64,000 bases of DNA from the NCBI GenBank assembly GCA_963845695.1, contig CAWJTQ010000003.1, positions 248,001 through 312,000 of the forward strand, in the 5' to 3' direction. Position 1 is the stretch's first letter; each line of letters begins with the position of its first letter. Positions 9,664 through 17,587 of the stretch are shown piece after piece. The position numbers and the translations under genes are program-made. The stretch comes from CAWJTV01 sp963845695 (GTDB lineage Bacteria > Planctomycetota > Planctomycetia > Isosphaerales > Isosphaeraceae). A model generated the notes under the pieces. It ran no database searches, was not told the origin of the DNA, and was given only the letters and a program-made list of their open reading frames with translations.

Positions 9664-10140
9664 GAGCCTGTCCCCCTCTACCGGCCTACCAACGTCAATC
9701 TGCACCGACCCGGGAGATCCTTCCAACAGTCTTCCAGAAAAAAGCGAAAAACTCCTCGCTCATTTCCACCGCAGGATCGCCACGGTCCGCTTCGGCCAGT
9801 TCGACCAGGACATCCGCCATTCTTGCTTTTGTTCGCCGGCTCAGGGCCTGGCGCGGCGCGAACGCGGGTACAGGTTGCTTCCCAGCGGCGGCGGCCCGAT
9901 GATCCGCACCAGCACGCCTGGTGTCTTTCGTAGACGGTCCCCTGGCCGCAGGGGGAATCAAAGGGTTCAGGGGCCGATTCTGCGTTTTGGCGCTGACCCT
10001 TTTCGTCCCTCCCGCTCTCGCCCGATGGCATGCCGCCCAGCGACTGAGGTGGGTCCGGTTCGTGACGGTGGATATGCTGGACGGGGAGGGACGGAAGCAG
10101 TTGTGATCCGCAAGACGCCTCTCAAGGCCCGGCGCATCGG
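9664..10140. other. intergenic region, 477 bp
   Basis: No supported gene. Open frames run on both strands but have the composition of spacer DNA. It should contain the promoter of the sigma factor gene to the left. Confidence 0.4.
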
Positions 10141-10491
10141 TCAACTTGGCCGAAACGGCGCCGTGAAATCGTCATCCTGAATGGAGCAGAACAAGCGGGG
10201 ATGCGCTTTGTACTTCGCCCAGAGTACGCCGACCTCATTCTCGTTCATCAAGAAACATCGACCCAGGTACATGCCGTCCTTCTGATAGGTCGAGTACTTG
10301 ACATAGTAGCAGTCCGGCCGCTGTGCCAACTCGCGAAGGACGTCGGCCAATAGCGACTGGTCCGTGGCGACGAAGCATAGCTTCTTCTGGCAGCCACCCT
10401 TCCGCTTATACCATGGTTTCTTCTGGTAACATGCCGGTCCCGCGATCTCCATGAAGTACCTGTTTGCACTCAGGCTGAAGTCCGGATTCAT
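10141..10491 (-). CDS. hypothetical protein, cysteine- and aromatic-rich
   Basis: 116 residues that I do not recognise. The composition is protein-like and less G+C-biased than its neighbours: ACYQKKPWYKRKGGCQKKLC, then SLLADVLRELAQRPDCYYVK and NENEVGVLWAKYKAHPRLF. No signal peptide or membrane helix. It lies at the edge of the decayed zone at 10.5-14.5 kb and may be accessory or recently acquired DNA. Confidence 0.5.
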   Translation of the reverse strand: MNPDFSLSANRYFMEIAGPACYQKKPWYKRKGGCQKKLCFVATDQSLLADVLRELAQRPDCYYVKYSTYQKDGMYLGRCFLMNENEVGVLWAKYKAHPRLFCSIQDDDFTAPFRPS

Positions 10492-10836
10492 TGGGCGACC
10501 CCACTGAGTTATCGTTGATCAGGGTCTTGATTATCCTTGGGGAGCGGGGCCGCTTGCAAGCTGATTGGTTTGGCGATCGGGCGGCGCCGTCGGCGCTTCC
10601 AGGGCCGCGCTTCGTTCCGGTCGCCAGGCAGCCAAATCCTTCCAGCGGCTATCGTGACTCCCTATCCCCGGCCAACGGCGGAATGCGAGCGGCAAAAGGG
10701 CAGATAAAATCGTGTGTCCAGTCATACCCACCAGGGAAGAGCGACGCCTGTCGGTTTCGGTCAGGATCGGAACCACTTTTTCGGTCCAGTGGGAGCCCCC
10801 TGAGCGGTTGCGGCGCGATCCGTTTGATCGCCACCC
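10492..10836. other. spacer with possible continuation of a decayed gene
   Basis: On the minus strand a GTG-started frame of about 60 codons begins at 10834 directly after the CHC2 remnant. I could not assign it. It may be the degraded tail of the same accessory element. No repeat was seen. Confidence 0.3.
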
Positions 10837-11246
10837 TCAGCGGTGGCCGGAGTTCGAGCCGGCCTGCACCGCTGGTCGGCCCCGGGTCCGCGGGGCGAGT
10901 GTGAGGCGAACGGCTGTCCAGGCCGAGCGAGATGTCCCTTCGAGCATCCAGGGGATGTCACGACCGAGCCGCTGGCACAGCTCGACGGCGGCCTCGAAGA
11001 GCCCCGGCCGGTCGCCGCGGCGTACAGGTCCAGGTGATTCCCGGAGGAGCCGCATTTGAAACATCTGTAGATATGCAATCGTAGATTTGCGGAGAAGCTG
11101 CGTTCCGATGGTGACGTAGAATGATGGACTCGGCGAGGGCCGCGCACCTGATCTCCGGAAGTCTCGCGTGGGACGAAGCCGACCAGGCCGAAGACTTCAC
11201 CCATGGTGACCTTGGCCCGGACTTCAGCGAAGCGAATGCCTGGCAT
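10837..11246 (-). pseudogene. CHC2 zinc-finger (DnaG N-terminal type) protein remnant, frameshifted
   Basis: The minus-strand frame from ATG 11246 reads MPGIRFAEVRAKVTMGEVF, then a degenerate V(H)HSTSPSERSFSAN and YRCFKCGSSGNHLDLYAAAT. This is the CHC2-type zinc ribbon seen in DnaG primases. After the 4-C run at about 11002-11005 the reading continues in another frame as GLFEAAVELCQRLGRDIPWM, so one base appears to be missing. The expected Cys of the first CP.H half is also lost (RVHH), which argues for real decay in addition to the frameshift. Short CHC2-only proteins of about 100 residues are commonly associated with mobile DNA. Confidence 0.7.
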
Positions 11247-11385
11247 GGCGGCGGATCTCGGGATCGGCCACGCTAGGGTCAATGGATGCGGCCGCTACTC
11301 CGATACCTCTTTTCGTTGTGCAGGCCGGGTCAGGTGCAGTGCCTGCTTCGGCCCTTCCGTGCGGATCCTGCGGTTCGCCATCGAA

Positions 11386-12252
11386 TCAGCGAATGTTCAG
11401 CCGATCGACTGGGACCTTGAGATAGTAAGTGAACGCGCCGAGCAGGTCGCCCTCCTTGGCGTTCGCGTGACAGTGGAGACAATCCGCCTTCGCGCGGATC
11501 GCGCCGAACATCCGCGTCGGTGCTTCTCGGGTCCACACCAGTTCCTCGCCGCGGCGCACGGCGTCGAGGCCGAGGCGCTCGAACTCGTCGAGCGGCCGGC
11601 GTTTCGCGTGCCGGGCCAGCGGCGGCGTCGCCATCTCGTCGAGCACGTACGCCGAAGGCTCGTCATCGGTCAGCAGGCTGACCAGTTCGACACGGTCAAT
11701 GTCCCGCGATGCGACCTCAACGCCGCGATCATTCTTGAACCAAAACATACGCATGTACCCGAAACCTGATTGGTTCTCGAAGAAGTAGACAGTGCGGCGG
11801 TGGACATCGTACGGTCCGATCATCCAGTTGGTGTGTTTCGGGGCGCGTTCGATGGAACGGCAGTAGGTCGGCGGCATCGGCTCGGCGGGTTTGGGCAGCG
11901 ACGTGCCGCCCTCCCATCCCTTCAACACTCCCTTGTAGTTCAGGCCGTTCTCCCGCTTTGGATCGCCGGCGGGCCGTATTGCTCGCCGGCTCCGCTCCGC
12001 TTTGCGAACGTCGTCGAGCGTCGTTGGCGGAGCCCATGTGCATTCACGGTTCCGGCTCCGCTCCGCTTTGCGAACGTCGTCCAGCGGCTCCGCGGGCACC
12101 GTCGACTCCTGGGACGAACCGGCGAACTGCGTCAGCTCCTGAGACGGATCGATTCGAGCGATCGGTCGATAATTCCGATCGACGGAAAAAATGGTGCCAA
12201 CCCCGCAAGCAGCCACGACTGCCGGGATCACGAGGTGCCAAAGTTTGGACAT
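11386..12252 (-). CDS. membrane-anchored monoheme c-type protein, copy 1 (C-terminally truncated relative to copy 2)
   Basis: 288 residues. An N-terminal signal anchor (VIPAVVAACGVGTIFSV) is followed by a Pro/Arg-rich linker and then a globular domain with FFENQSGFGYMRMFWF, RDIDRVELVSLLTDDE and a single heme site CLHCH in RAKADCLHCHANAKEGDLLG near the C-terminus. It is probably exported and heme-binding, with a redox or sensing role outside the cytoplasm. A very similar second copy follows at 12353-13558. Copy 1 stops right after DRLNIR, where copy 2 continues into another domain, and homology is lost just beyond that point. About 60 bp upstream of the ATG is also shared, so the duplication included the leader. 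Function unknown. Confidence 0.75.
   Translation of the reverse strand: MSKLWHLVIPAVVAACGVGTIFSVDRNYRPIARIDPSQELTQFAGSSQESTVPAEPLDDVRKAERSRNRECTWAPPTTLDDVRKAERSRRAIRPAGDPKRENGLNYKGVLKGWEGGTSLPKPAEPMPPTYCRSIERAPKHTNWMIGPYDVHRRTVYFFENQSGFGYMRMFWFKNDRGVEVASRDIDRVELVSLLTDDEPSAYVLDEMATPPLARHAKRRPLDEFERLGLDAVRRGEELVWTREAPTRMFGAIRAKADCLHCHANAKEGDLLGAFTYYLKVPVDRLNIR
11988..12080. repeat. two 27-bp direct repeats inside the heme-protein linker
   Basis: The motif beginning GGCTCCGCTCCGCTTTGCGA occurs at 11988-12014 and again at 12054-12080, 66 bp apart, so the repeat stays in frame and encodes DDVRKAERSR twice. A diverged third copy lies in the paralogue near 13357-13385. Confidence 0.7.
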
Positions 12253-12352
12253 GTGAGCAGCCTCCCGTGCGAACGCGGGTCGAACGCCTGGCGAACGCGG
12301 TCTAAGCTCGTGGGCCGAATCGATGGCATCCCAGAGACGGTCCCGGTTCAGT

Positions 12353-13558
12353 CTATAGAGATGTGACCAGCATGAACCCGTCCTTGATCGTATAGGTCAG
12401 GCTGAGCGATTTCAACAGCCGAACCAGCGCCGACCTCAACGGCTCCCCCTTCGCGGTAAACGAGACCGGCGTCGCGAGTGTCTTCTCGGCCTCCTCGAGG
12501 CCCATGGGGTCCACATAGATCGGGATGCCGCGATCGTTCGGGCCCCTGCGAGTCGCGGATGTGATAGAGCTTGAACACATCTTCCAATGATGTCTTTTCG
12601 AACCTCAGGTCGATCTTGTCTTCGAGCCGGTCCAGGATGAGCTTCGTTGCCGGGTCGGGCTCGGGGAGACGTTCGCCATCTGATTCGCGAATGTTCAGCC
12701 GATCGACTGGGACCTTGAGATAGTACGTGAACGCGCCGAGCAGGTCGCCCTCCTTGGCGTTCGCGTGACAGTGTAGACAAGCCGCCTTCGCCCAGATCGC
12801 GCCGAACATCCGCGTCGGCGCCTCCCGGGTCCACACCAGTTCCTCGCCGCGGCGCACGGCGTCGAGGCCGAGGCGCTCGAACTCATCGAGCGGCCGGCGT
12901 TTCGCTTGCCGGGCGAGCGACGGCGTCGCCATCTCGTCGAGCACATACACCGAAGGCTCGTCATCGGTCAGCAGGCTGACCAGTTCGACACGGTCGATGT
13001 CCCGCGATGCGACCTCAACGCCGCGATCATTCGTGAACCAAGACATGCGCGTGAACCCGAAACCTGATTGGTTCTCGAATAAGTGGACAGTGCGGCCGTG
13101 GACACCGTACGGTCTGGCCGTCCCGTTGGTGTGTTTCGGGGCGCAGTTCGATGGAACGGCAGTAGGTCGGCGGCATCGGCTCGGCGGGTTTGGGCAGCGA
13201 CGTGCCGCCTTTCCGTCCCTTGAACACTTTCTCGTACAAGGCAGGGATCGCCAGCGTCTCATCCGGCGGCATCGTGCCGCCTTTCCGTCCCTTCAACACT
13301 CTCTCGTATTTCCGGCCGTCCCCCCGCTTTGGATCGCCGGCGGGCCGTACTGCTCGCCGGCTCAGCTCCGCTTTGCGAACACCGTCGAGCGGCTCCGCGG
13401 GCACCGTCGACTCCTGGGAGCGAACCGGCGAACTTCGTCAGCTCCTGACGCGGGTCGATTCGCGCGATCGGTCGATAATTCCGATCGGCGGAAACAATGG
13501 TGCCAATCCCGCAAGCAATCACGACGGCCAGCATCACGAAACGCCGAAGTTTGGCCAT
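12353..13558 (-). pseudogene. monoheme c-type protein, copy 2, with STN-like C-terminal domain; three frameshifts
   Basis: A near-identical paralogue of copy 1. The N-terminus (MAKLRRFVMLAVVIACGIGT) starts at 13558. Three one-base insertions relative to copy 1 or to the expected frame break it: near 13420 (CTGGGAGCGAA versus CTGGGACGAA), near 13147 (GCGCAGTTC versus GCGCGTTC) and near 12540 (before NDRGIPIYVDP). The middle part keeps the heme site CLHCH. The last 75 residues (IPIYVDPMGLEEAEKT, GEPLRSALVRLLKSL, LTYTIKDGFMLVTS) form a short secretin/TonB N-terminal-like domain common in planctomycetes. Pieces in open frame are 13259-13558, 13027-13404, 12348-13262 and 12353-12580. It is either decayed after duplication or damaged by sequence errors; because copy 1 itself is intact, I cannot decide. 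Confidence 0.7.
13201..13307. repeat. 35-bp direct repeat, two units spaced 72 bp, in heme-protein linker
   Basis: CGTGCCGCCTTTCCGTCCCT and the following bases occur at 13201-13235 and 13273-13307 with one or two mismatches. On the minus strand they encode KVFKGRKGGT and RVLKGRKGGT, so the unit is a 24-residue in-frame peptide repeat. A single diverged unit is present in copy 1 near 11908-11942. Confidence 0.65.
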
Positions 13559-13667
13559 GTGAGCAGCCTCCCGTACGAACGCGGGTCGGACGCCTGGCGA
13601 ACGCGGTTTAAGTGATCTCGCCTACCCTTGACATGCAAACCGATTGTATCCCCACGAGACTGACACC

Positions 13668-13690
13668 GCCAGGTGGCGCGGCCACCTGGC
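13668..13690. repeat. perfect inverted repeat, 10-bp arms, 3-nt loop
   Basis: GCCAGGTGGC, loop GCG, then GCCACCTGGC. There is no T tract, so a simple intrinsic terminator is unlikely. It lies about 110 bp upstream of heme gene copy 2 and could be an operator or part of a repeat element. Confidence 0.6.
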
Positions 13691-13981
13691 TGCATCCACG
13701 ACAAAAATCAATGACCGCACGCAAGCCCGCATTCTTGCTTTCAGGCCGTCGAGCTACGGTTCACCCAATCGTCAGATGGTCGGTCTCGGGACCCGATCGG
13801 AGGTCATCGTGGCTCGACGGGCGATGCCTCAAGTCCGGGGGCGCGAACAGAAGAAGAGGAACCCGTAACAGGGCCGCACGGCCTCACAGGGCGGGAAGCA
13901 ACAAGTGTACGAAACAAAAAATATTGCGATTTTTTTATAAAGAAGTGTACCGGACTCAGACCGGCTTCGGGAGGTCCCCGT

Positions 13982-14033
13982 GTTGCCGGCCGGCAACCGA
14001 TCAACCTTCCCTTGTGTGTTGCCCGCGGGCAAC
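13982..14033. promoter_or_regulatory. two 16-bp perfect palindromes sharing GTTGCC...GGCAAC ends
   Basis: GTTGCCGGCCGGCAAC at 13982-13997 and GTTGCCCGCGGGCAAC at 14018-14033 share six-base arms and differ only in the four-base core. They start exactly 36 bp apart. Such a pair resembles a double operator, but no regulator gene is adjacent and the role is inferred only from symmetry. Confidence 0.45.
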
Positions 14034-14160
14034 TCGTCTTCAGCCTCGATCTGCCGACGGAGCCACAGGAGGGCCCTCAGCCGACGGTGGTTATGAAGGG
14101 TCCGAATCTGCCTCTCGTCAAGCGAGTTCCCGAGAAAAAGCCGATTTTGCCCAGAGGGGG

Positions 14161-14209
14161 ACCCACTTCGCCGGAACCCAGTTGTTTCGGCGTGGTACCC
14201 ACTTCGCCG
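14161..14209. repeat. 13-bp direct repeat, two units 36 bp apart
   Basis: ACCCACTTCGCCG at 14161-14173 and 14197-14209. The spacing equals that of the palindrome pair upstream. Read on the minus strand, the repeats give GEVG-type peptides. Origin unknown. Confidence 0.5.
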
Positions 14210-14479
14210 AATCAGTAGTACCCTCCGAGACCGTTACTGACAGACGCCGCCAGCCCGAATAAGGCCAAGGAGATAAGTACCTCCGTGAGGAGCAACGAGT
14301 TAAGCTTCATGGCCGAAGGGTGATCGACATTGGGATCATTCTGGATACCAATTAGAGAAGACAGCGGAAGAACGCGGCGAGACAGCGATTAACGGATAGA
14401 AAATCGGGTAATCAAGATGAAGACCGGAAACATGAAACACTGGGAATGCGGCGGTCTCGCGGAGGTTTTGCCCGGCCCT

Positions 14480-14956
14480 CTAATCAAGGTAGCTCCAGCT
14501 CCGTGTCTCGAAGTTGTAGATTTTCCGCAAGTGCGGCGGAACAACCTGCCAATAGAGCTTGGGCGTTCCAAAGCTGGAATAAGTGAAGCAGCAACTCGGA
14601 CCCAGGCAATACCTCGCGACCGGGACGGAATTCATATATTGCGGCACGAGTTCATCAAGGTTCTTGGGGAACCTGCCGTTGGCGGCATGATACTGCTCAC
14701 AGGCCGCCACGACTCGCTGAGCGTTCGCCTCGGCGACCCCGAGTTGAACGGCGTTGTTGGCGCTAACAAGCCCCAACGTCCAGACGGGAATTCCGATCCT
14801 TACCAGAGCGAGACCCCAACCGGGGCGTTCGATCGCGTTCTTCAGGAGACTGACAAGAAACCAAATCGGACAGACGAGCGATGACATGAGGTACGATCCG
14901 GTCAACGCCCCGTCCCAGGCCAACAGGACGGCTGCGGCGACGACGCTCCGTTTCAT
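14480..14956 (-). CDS. small membrane protein with pseudopilin-like C-terminal domain
   Basis: About 158 residues from ATG 14956 (MKRSVVAAAVLLAWDG). The N-terminal half has two hydrophobic segments (AAAVLLAWDGALTGSYLMSSL and WGLALVRIGIPVWTLGLV). The C-terminal half (ANAQRVVAACEQYHAANGRF, PKNLDELVPQYM) matches the helix-plus-loop of type II secretion pseudopilin heads (GspG-like), without the prepilin cleavage motif. The longer frame from 15052 has no clear ribosome site. It may be an orphan exported assembly or storage protein; function unknown. Confidence 0.65.
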   Translation of the reverse strand: MKRSVVAAAVLLAWDGALTGSYLMSSLVCPIWFLVSLLKNAIERPGWGLALVRIGIPVWTLGLVSANNAVQLGVAEANAQRVVAACEQYHAANGRFPKNLDELVPQYMNSVPVARYCLGPSCCFTYSSFGTPKLYWQVVPPHLRKIYNFETRSWSYLD

Positions 14957-15255
14957 GCCACGAAAGAACCCCCTCACGCCAGCCACGTGCACAACCGTCT
15001 CCTTCCGCATCCGCTCAGTCCAGTGGCGCGAATTGTCTTCCGACTGTCGCAATCCAGGCGTTTCACCGAGCTTTACGTCAACACCGAGGGGTTTTGTCAG
15101 GAACTCTGCGTGATTTCTGGGGAGATGCGGTCCTACTGAATATCAGCACACATGGTTGATGCGACGCATTTTCGCAGTGATTTACTATCATGGATAACGT
15201 GTAGGGTGTTCTGGCACAGCCAATCAAGTGCGACCCGGATGATCGAGATTTTGGG
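14957..15255. other. intergenic region, about 300 bp
   Basis: Spacer between the pseudopilin-like gene and the LRR gene. Sequence around 15115-15215 is A+T-richer and could contain the promoter of the gene to the left. Nothing else seen. Confidence 0.35.
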
Positions 15256-16167
15256 TCAATCCAGCTTCACAGACGGGCAGGCGACCTGAAACGCGTCGAT
15301 GTCCTCGAAATTCAGCTTGCACTCCTTAACATCTAGCCAGTTCAGCTTGGGGAGGGCTTTCAAGTGGGATAGGCCCGGACCCGATATGGGAACGCCGACG
15401 AGCGAAAGCGATTGGAGGTTCGTCGCGCCTTTGAGAGCGCCGAGGCCCTCGTCTGTGACCGCGCTGCCATCGAGGTAGAGAACGGCCAGTGCGGGAAGTG
15501 ACTTGAGCCGGCCAAGGCCAGGCCCGCGTACCTGGGTGCCGTACAGGTACAAGCCACCCAGATTGGGGAGGTCATTCAGAGCCTCCAGGCCTGCATCGGT
15601 GATGGGTAGGCCCCCGAGGGTCAGGCTTCGTAAGCTCCGCAGACCTTTCAGGTGAACGAGGCCGGTATCGGTAATGGCGTTGGGCGGGAGGTCCATGCCT
15701 GCCGGTCTCTGTCGCGGGTCGAGGTTGCCGATCGCGAGGGTCTCGATGTGCGATAGGATAGCCAGTGAGCGAAGCCCGTCGTCCGTCACGCCAGTGTTCG
15801 CGAGGTAGAGGCCCCAGATACGGTCGCCATAGGTCTTGATGAACCGCCCGAGTGCCTCGTCGTCGAATGATTTTCCCCGAAAGCTGAACGCGAATCGGTC
15901 GGGGTCACCGAACCGACCGAGGAAACGGGCGTTGCGTTCAATCACCTGAGCCTCGCCACCGAGCTTCTTGATCTCGGCCATCACGCGCTCGTGCGCATCG
16001 GTAATTCCTTCGCTCCTGGGGAAAAGGTTGATGTCTGGGAGTCCGCCCGAGCTGACGACCAGGCCAAGGAATGTCAGGAATGCCCCCAGAATGCTGAGTG
16101 TGAGCCAGGATCGCAAGCTTGATCGGTAGGCCCGACGTCGCGCATTAGCGTCTGGGGACTCTGTCAC
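15256..16167 (-). CDS. membrane-anchored leucine-rich-repeat protein (GTG start)
   Basis: About 303 residues. After a short basic start (VTESPDANARRRAYRSS) comes one membrane helix (WLTLSILGAFLTFLGLVVS). A tail follows with at least six LRR units of the planctomycete type: VTDDGLRSLAIL, ITDTGLVHLKGL, ITDAGLEALNDL, GPGLGRLKSL, VTDEGLGALKGA and SGPGLSHLKAL. I set the start at GTG 16167 because GGAGG lies 6 nt upstream; an open frame extends to 16347 without a better site. LRRs probably bind a protein partner outside the cytoplasm. The next LRR protein gene upstream is on the same strand. Confidence 0.8.
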   Translation of the reverse strand: MTESPDANARRRAYRSSLRSWLTLSILGAFLTFLGLVVSSGGLPDINLFPRSEGITDAHERVMAEIKKLGGEAQVIERNARFLGRFGDPDRFAFSFRGKSFDDEALGRFIKTYGDRIWGLYLANTGVTDDGLRSLAILSHIETLAIGNLDPRQRPAGMDLPPNAITDTGLVHLKGLRSLRSLTLGGLPITDAGLEALNDLPNLGGLYLYGTQVRGPGLGRLKSLPALAVLYLDGSAVTDEGLGALKGATNLQSLSLVGVPISGPGLSHLKALPKLNWLDVKECKLNFEDIDAFQVACPSVKLD

Positions 16168-16413
16168 AACGGACCTCCTCACGGGGCCGCATCCGGTGGC
16201 CATTAGGCGCATTCGGGCAATCTGCGATGAACGAGTGCCGCCCATTATACTCAAGCAGGCCGCTGCTGAGCGACTACTCAACTTGGCCGCAAGAGCGTGA
16301 AGAGGAGCGCGGAAAGCCCAATCGCCCAGACTACCTGGTTTTACCAATTTATCTGGGGATATACTTTGGTTATGATGTGCGTAATTATGATCTCCGTCTC
16401 GCGCCCAAACCTA

Positions 16414-16929
16414 CTAAAAAATTAGGACTTCCATCAACGTAATGTCTAAGACTCGGAAGATTACCCTATTAACGGTCGATTGACCGTACACTTCGATTTT
16501 CAGCTTAGGCAGCGCCCGCTCCAGATTTAACCTCCCCTTCTGCGTGACGCGAGTTCCATTCAGGACGAGCTCCTCGAGTTGCCCCAGCCCCACGAGATGA
16601 GCAAGACCTGCATCGGTCACCGTTGGCCCCGACAGGGAGAGCGCACGAAGATTAGGGAACCGTTGCATTCGCTCGGCAAAGCCGGCAAGTTCCTCGTCGC
16701 CCACACCCTCGGGCAAGCGAATTGCTGCGATGCCCGCCCTCCCTGCCGTAAGGCCCATATCGCCTCCCCCCGTGGCCGTCACGTATCCGCCTACGGCATG
16801 GAACGGAGCCACCTCTCGCCGGTACTCCAAGCTTCCTTGAATGTGCGGGTAGAGAAGACTCCCACAGCCGCCGATCACGAATATGACGACGCACCAGGGA
16901 GCCAACTTGCTCACCAACTTGGAGTTCAT
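16414..16929 (-). CDS. short secreted or anchored leucine-rich-repeat protein
   Basis: 171 residues with an N-terminal hydrophobic segment (LAPWCVVIFVIGGCGSLLY; the GGCG could be a lipobox). The middle region includes YVTATGGGDMGL and two LRR units (LRALSLSGPTVTDAGLAHL and LEELVLNGTRVTQKGRL). It is much shorter than its LRR neighbour and has only a partial repeat array, so it could be truncated; the last 20 residues do not look LRR-like. Confidence 0.7.
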   Translation of the reverse strand: MNSKLVSKLAPWCVVIFVIGGCGSLLYPHIQGSLEYRREVAPFHAVGGYVTATGGGDMGLTAGRAGIAAIRLPEGVGDEELAGFAERMQRFPNLRALSLSGPTVTDAGLAHLVGLGQLEELVLNGTRVTQKGRLNLERALPKLKIEVYGQSTVNRVIFRVLDITLMEVLIF

Positions 16930-17587
16930 GGCGAAGCCTCGGAGGAACGGTGTTCCTGCTGGTTACACCAAATGATTACGCTACGAGGGATAAGGATACC
17001 GCCGCTTCGGAAGCTCGATCAAATTCGACGAGAAGTTAGATGCCTCACTTTCGCGACAGCAGAACTGCACGCCACACCCGTTCGAACTCATGCCTCGCTG
17101 CGTACCGGTCGTCGGCGCCCTCAACGTAACGTACACACTCACCCCACCGTCAAGTCGAACGCCCGGGAGGCGCAACTACCCGGATCAATAGCCTGATGGC
17201 CACAGATGTCACCCCGAGTCTTGTCAGACCGGATGTTAACGGGGAGGTTAGGTTCGCTTGTTCCCTCACGTCATCGAGCCGCCTCACACTTGGGTTGCGC
17301 ACGCGATGACGGTCGATCAGGGGCGGCCTGACAGGCGGCAGGAACCCAGCCCCGGGTGAAACCCGGGGTCTGCGACAGACGCCCGATCTCTGGCGGACTG
17401 AAGGGCCGCAGGAGCCTCTCCGGCACCCCGACAGGGTGCATCAACAGAGCGCGGGGCACCCGAGACCTGGGGTTTCACCCCAGGCTGGGTTCCTAAGGCC
17501 CTTTGGGCCGCCGGAGGACGTCCCCGGGCCTGAGGAGGGGATCGATGGCTCGCGCCGGGCATATTCGCAACGCAATGGTTACGCGCT
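16930..17587. other. intergenic region, 658 bp, containing a nested inverted-repeat element
   Basis: No supported gene. Apart from the element at 17340-17494 the sequence is featureless. It forms the 3' side of the sigma/TlpA chain and the upstream region of the short LRR gene. Confidence 0.45.
17340..17494. repeat. 155-bp element with 12-bp terminal inverted repeats and a hairpin inside each end
   Basis: AGGAACCCAGCC at 17340-17351 is the exact reverse complement of 17483-17494. Immediately inside each end is a hairpin with 8-bp stem: CCCCGGGT-GAA-ACCCGGGG at 17350-17368 and CCTGGGGT-TTC-ACCCCAGG at 17466-17484. The symmetry suggests a REP/MITE-like non-autonomous element or a bidirectional terminator between genes. 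Confidence 0.6.

Larger units (their letters stand above)
13559..14479. other. gene-poor spacer of 921 bp with palindromes and direct repeats
   Basis: No supported gene. It shares about 60 bp upstream of the heme gene with copy 1, then holds a 10-bp-stem palindrome, an A+T-rich patch near 13905-13945 flanked by two AAGTGTAC boxes, two 16-bp palindromes and two GGCGAAGTGGGT repeats (minus strand). It looks like debris of mobile or regulatory DNA. Confidence 0.5.

Noticed and set aside
13982..14209. 36-bp periodicity as a mini CRISPR array
   Set aside because: Only two units of each repeat, the repeated parts are short (13-16 bp), spacers are not of uniform type, and no cas gene is present.
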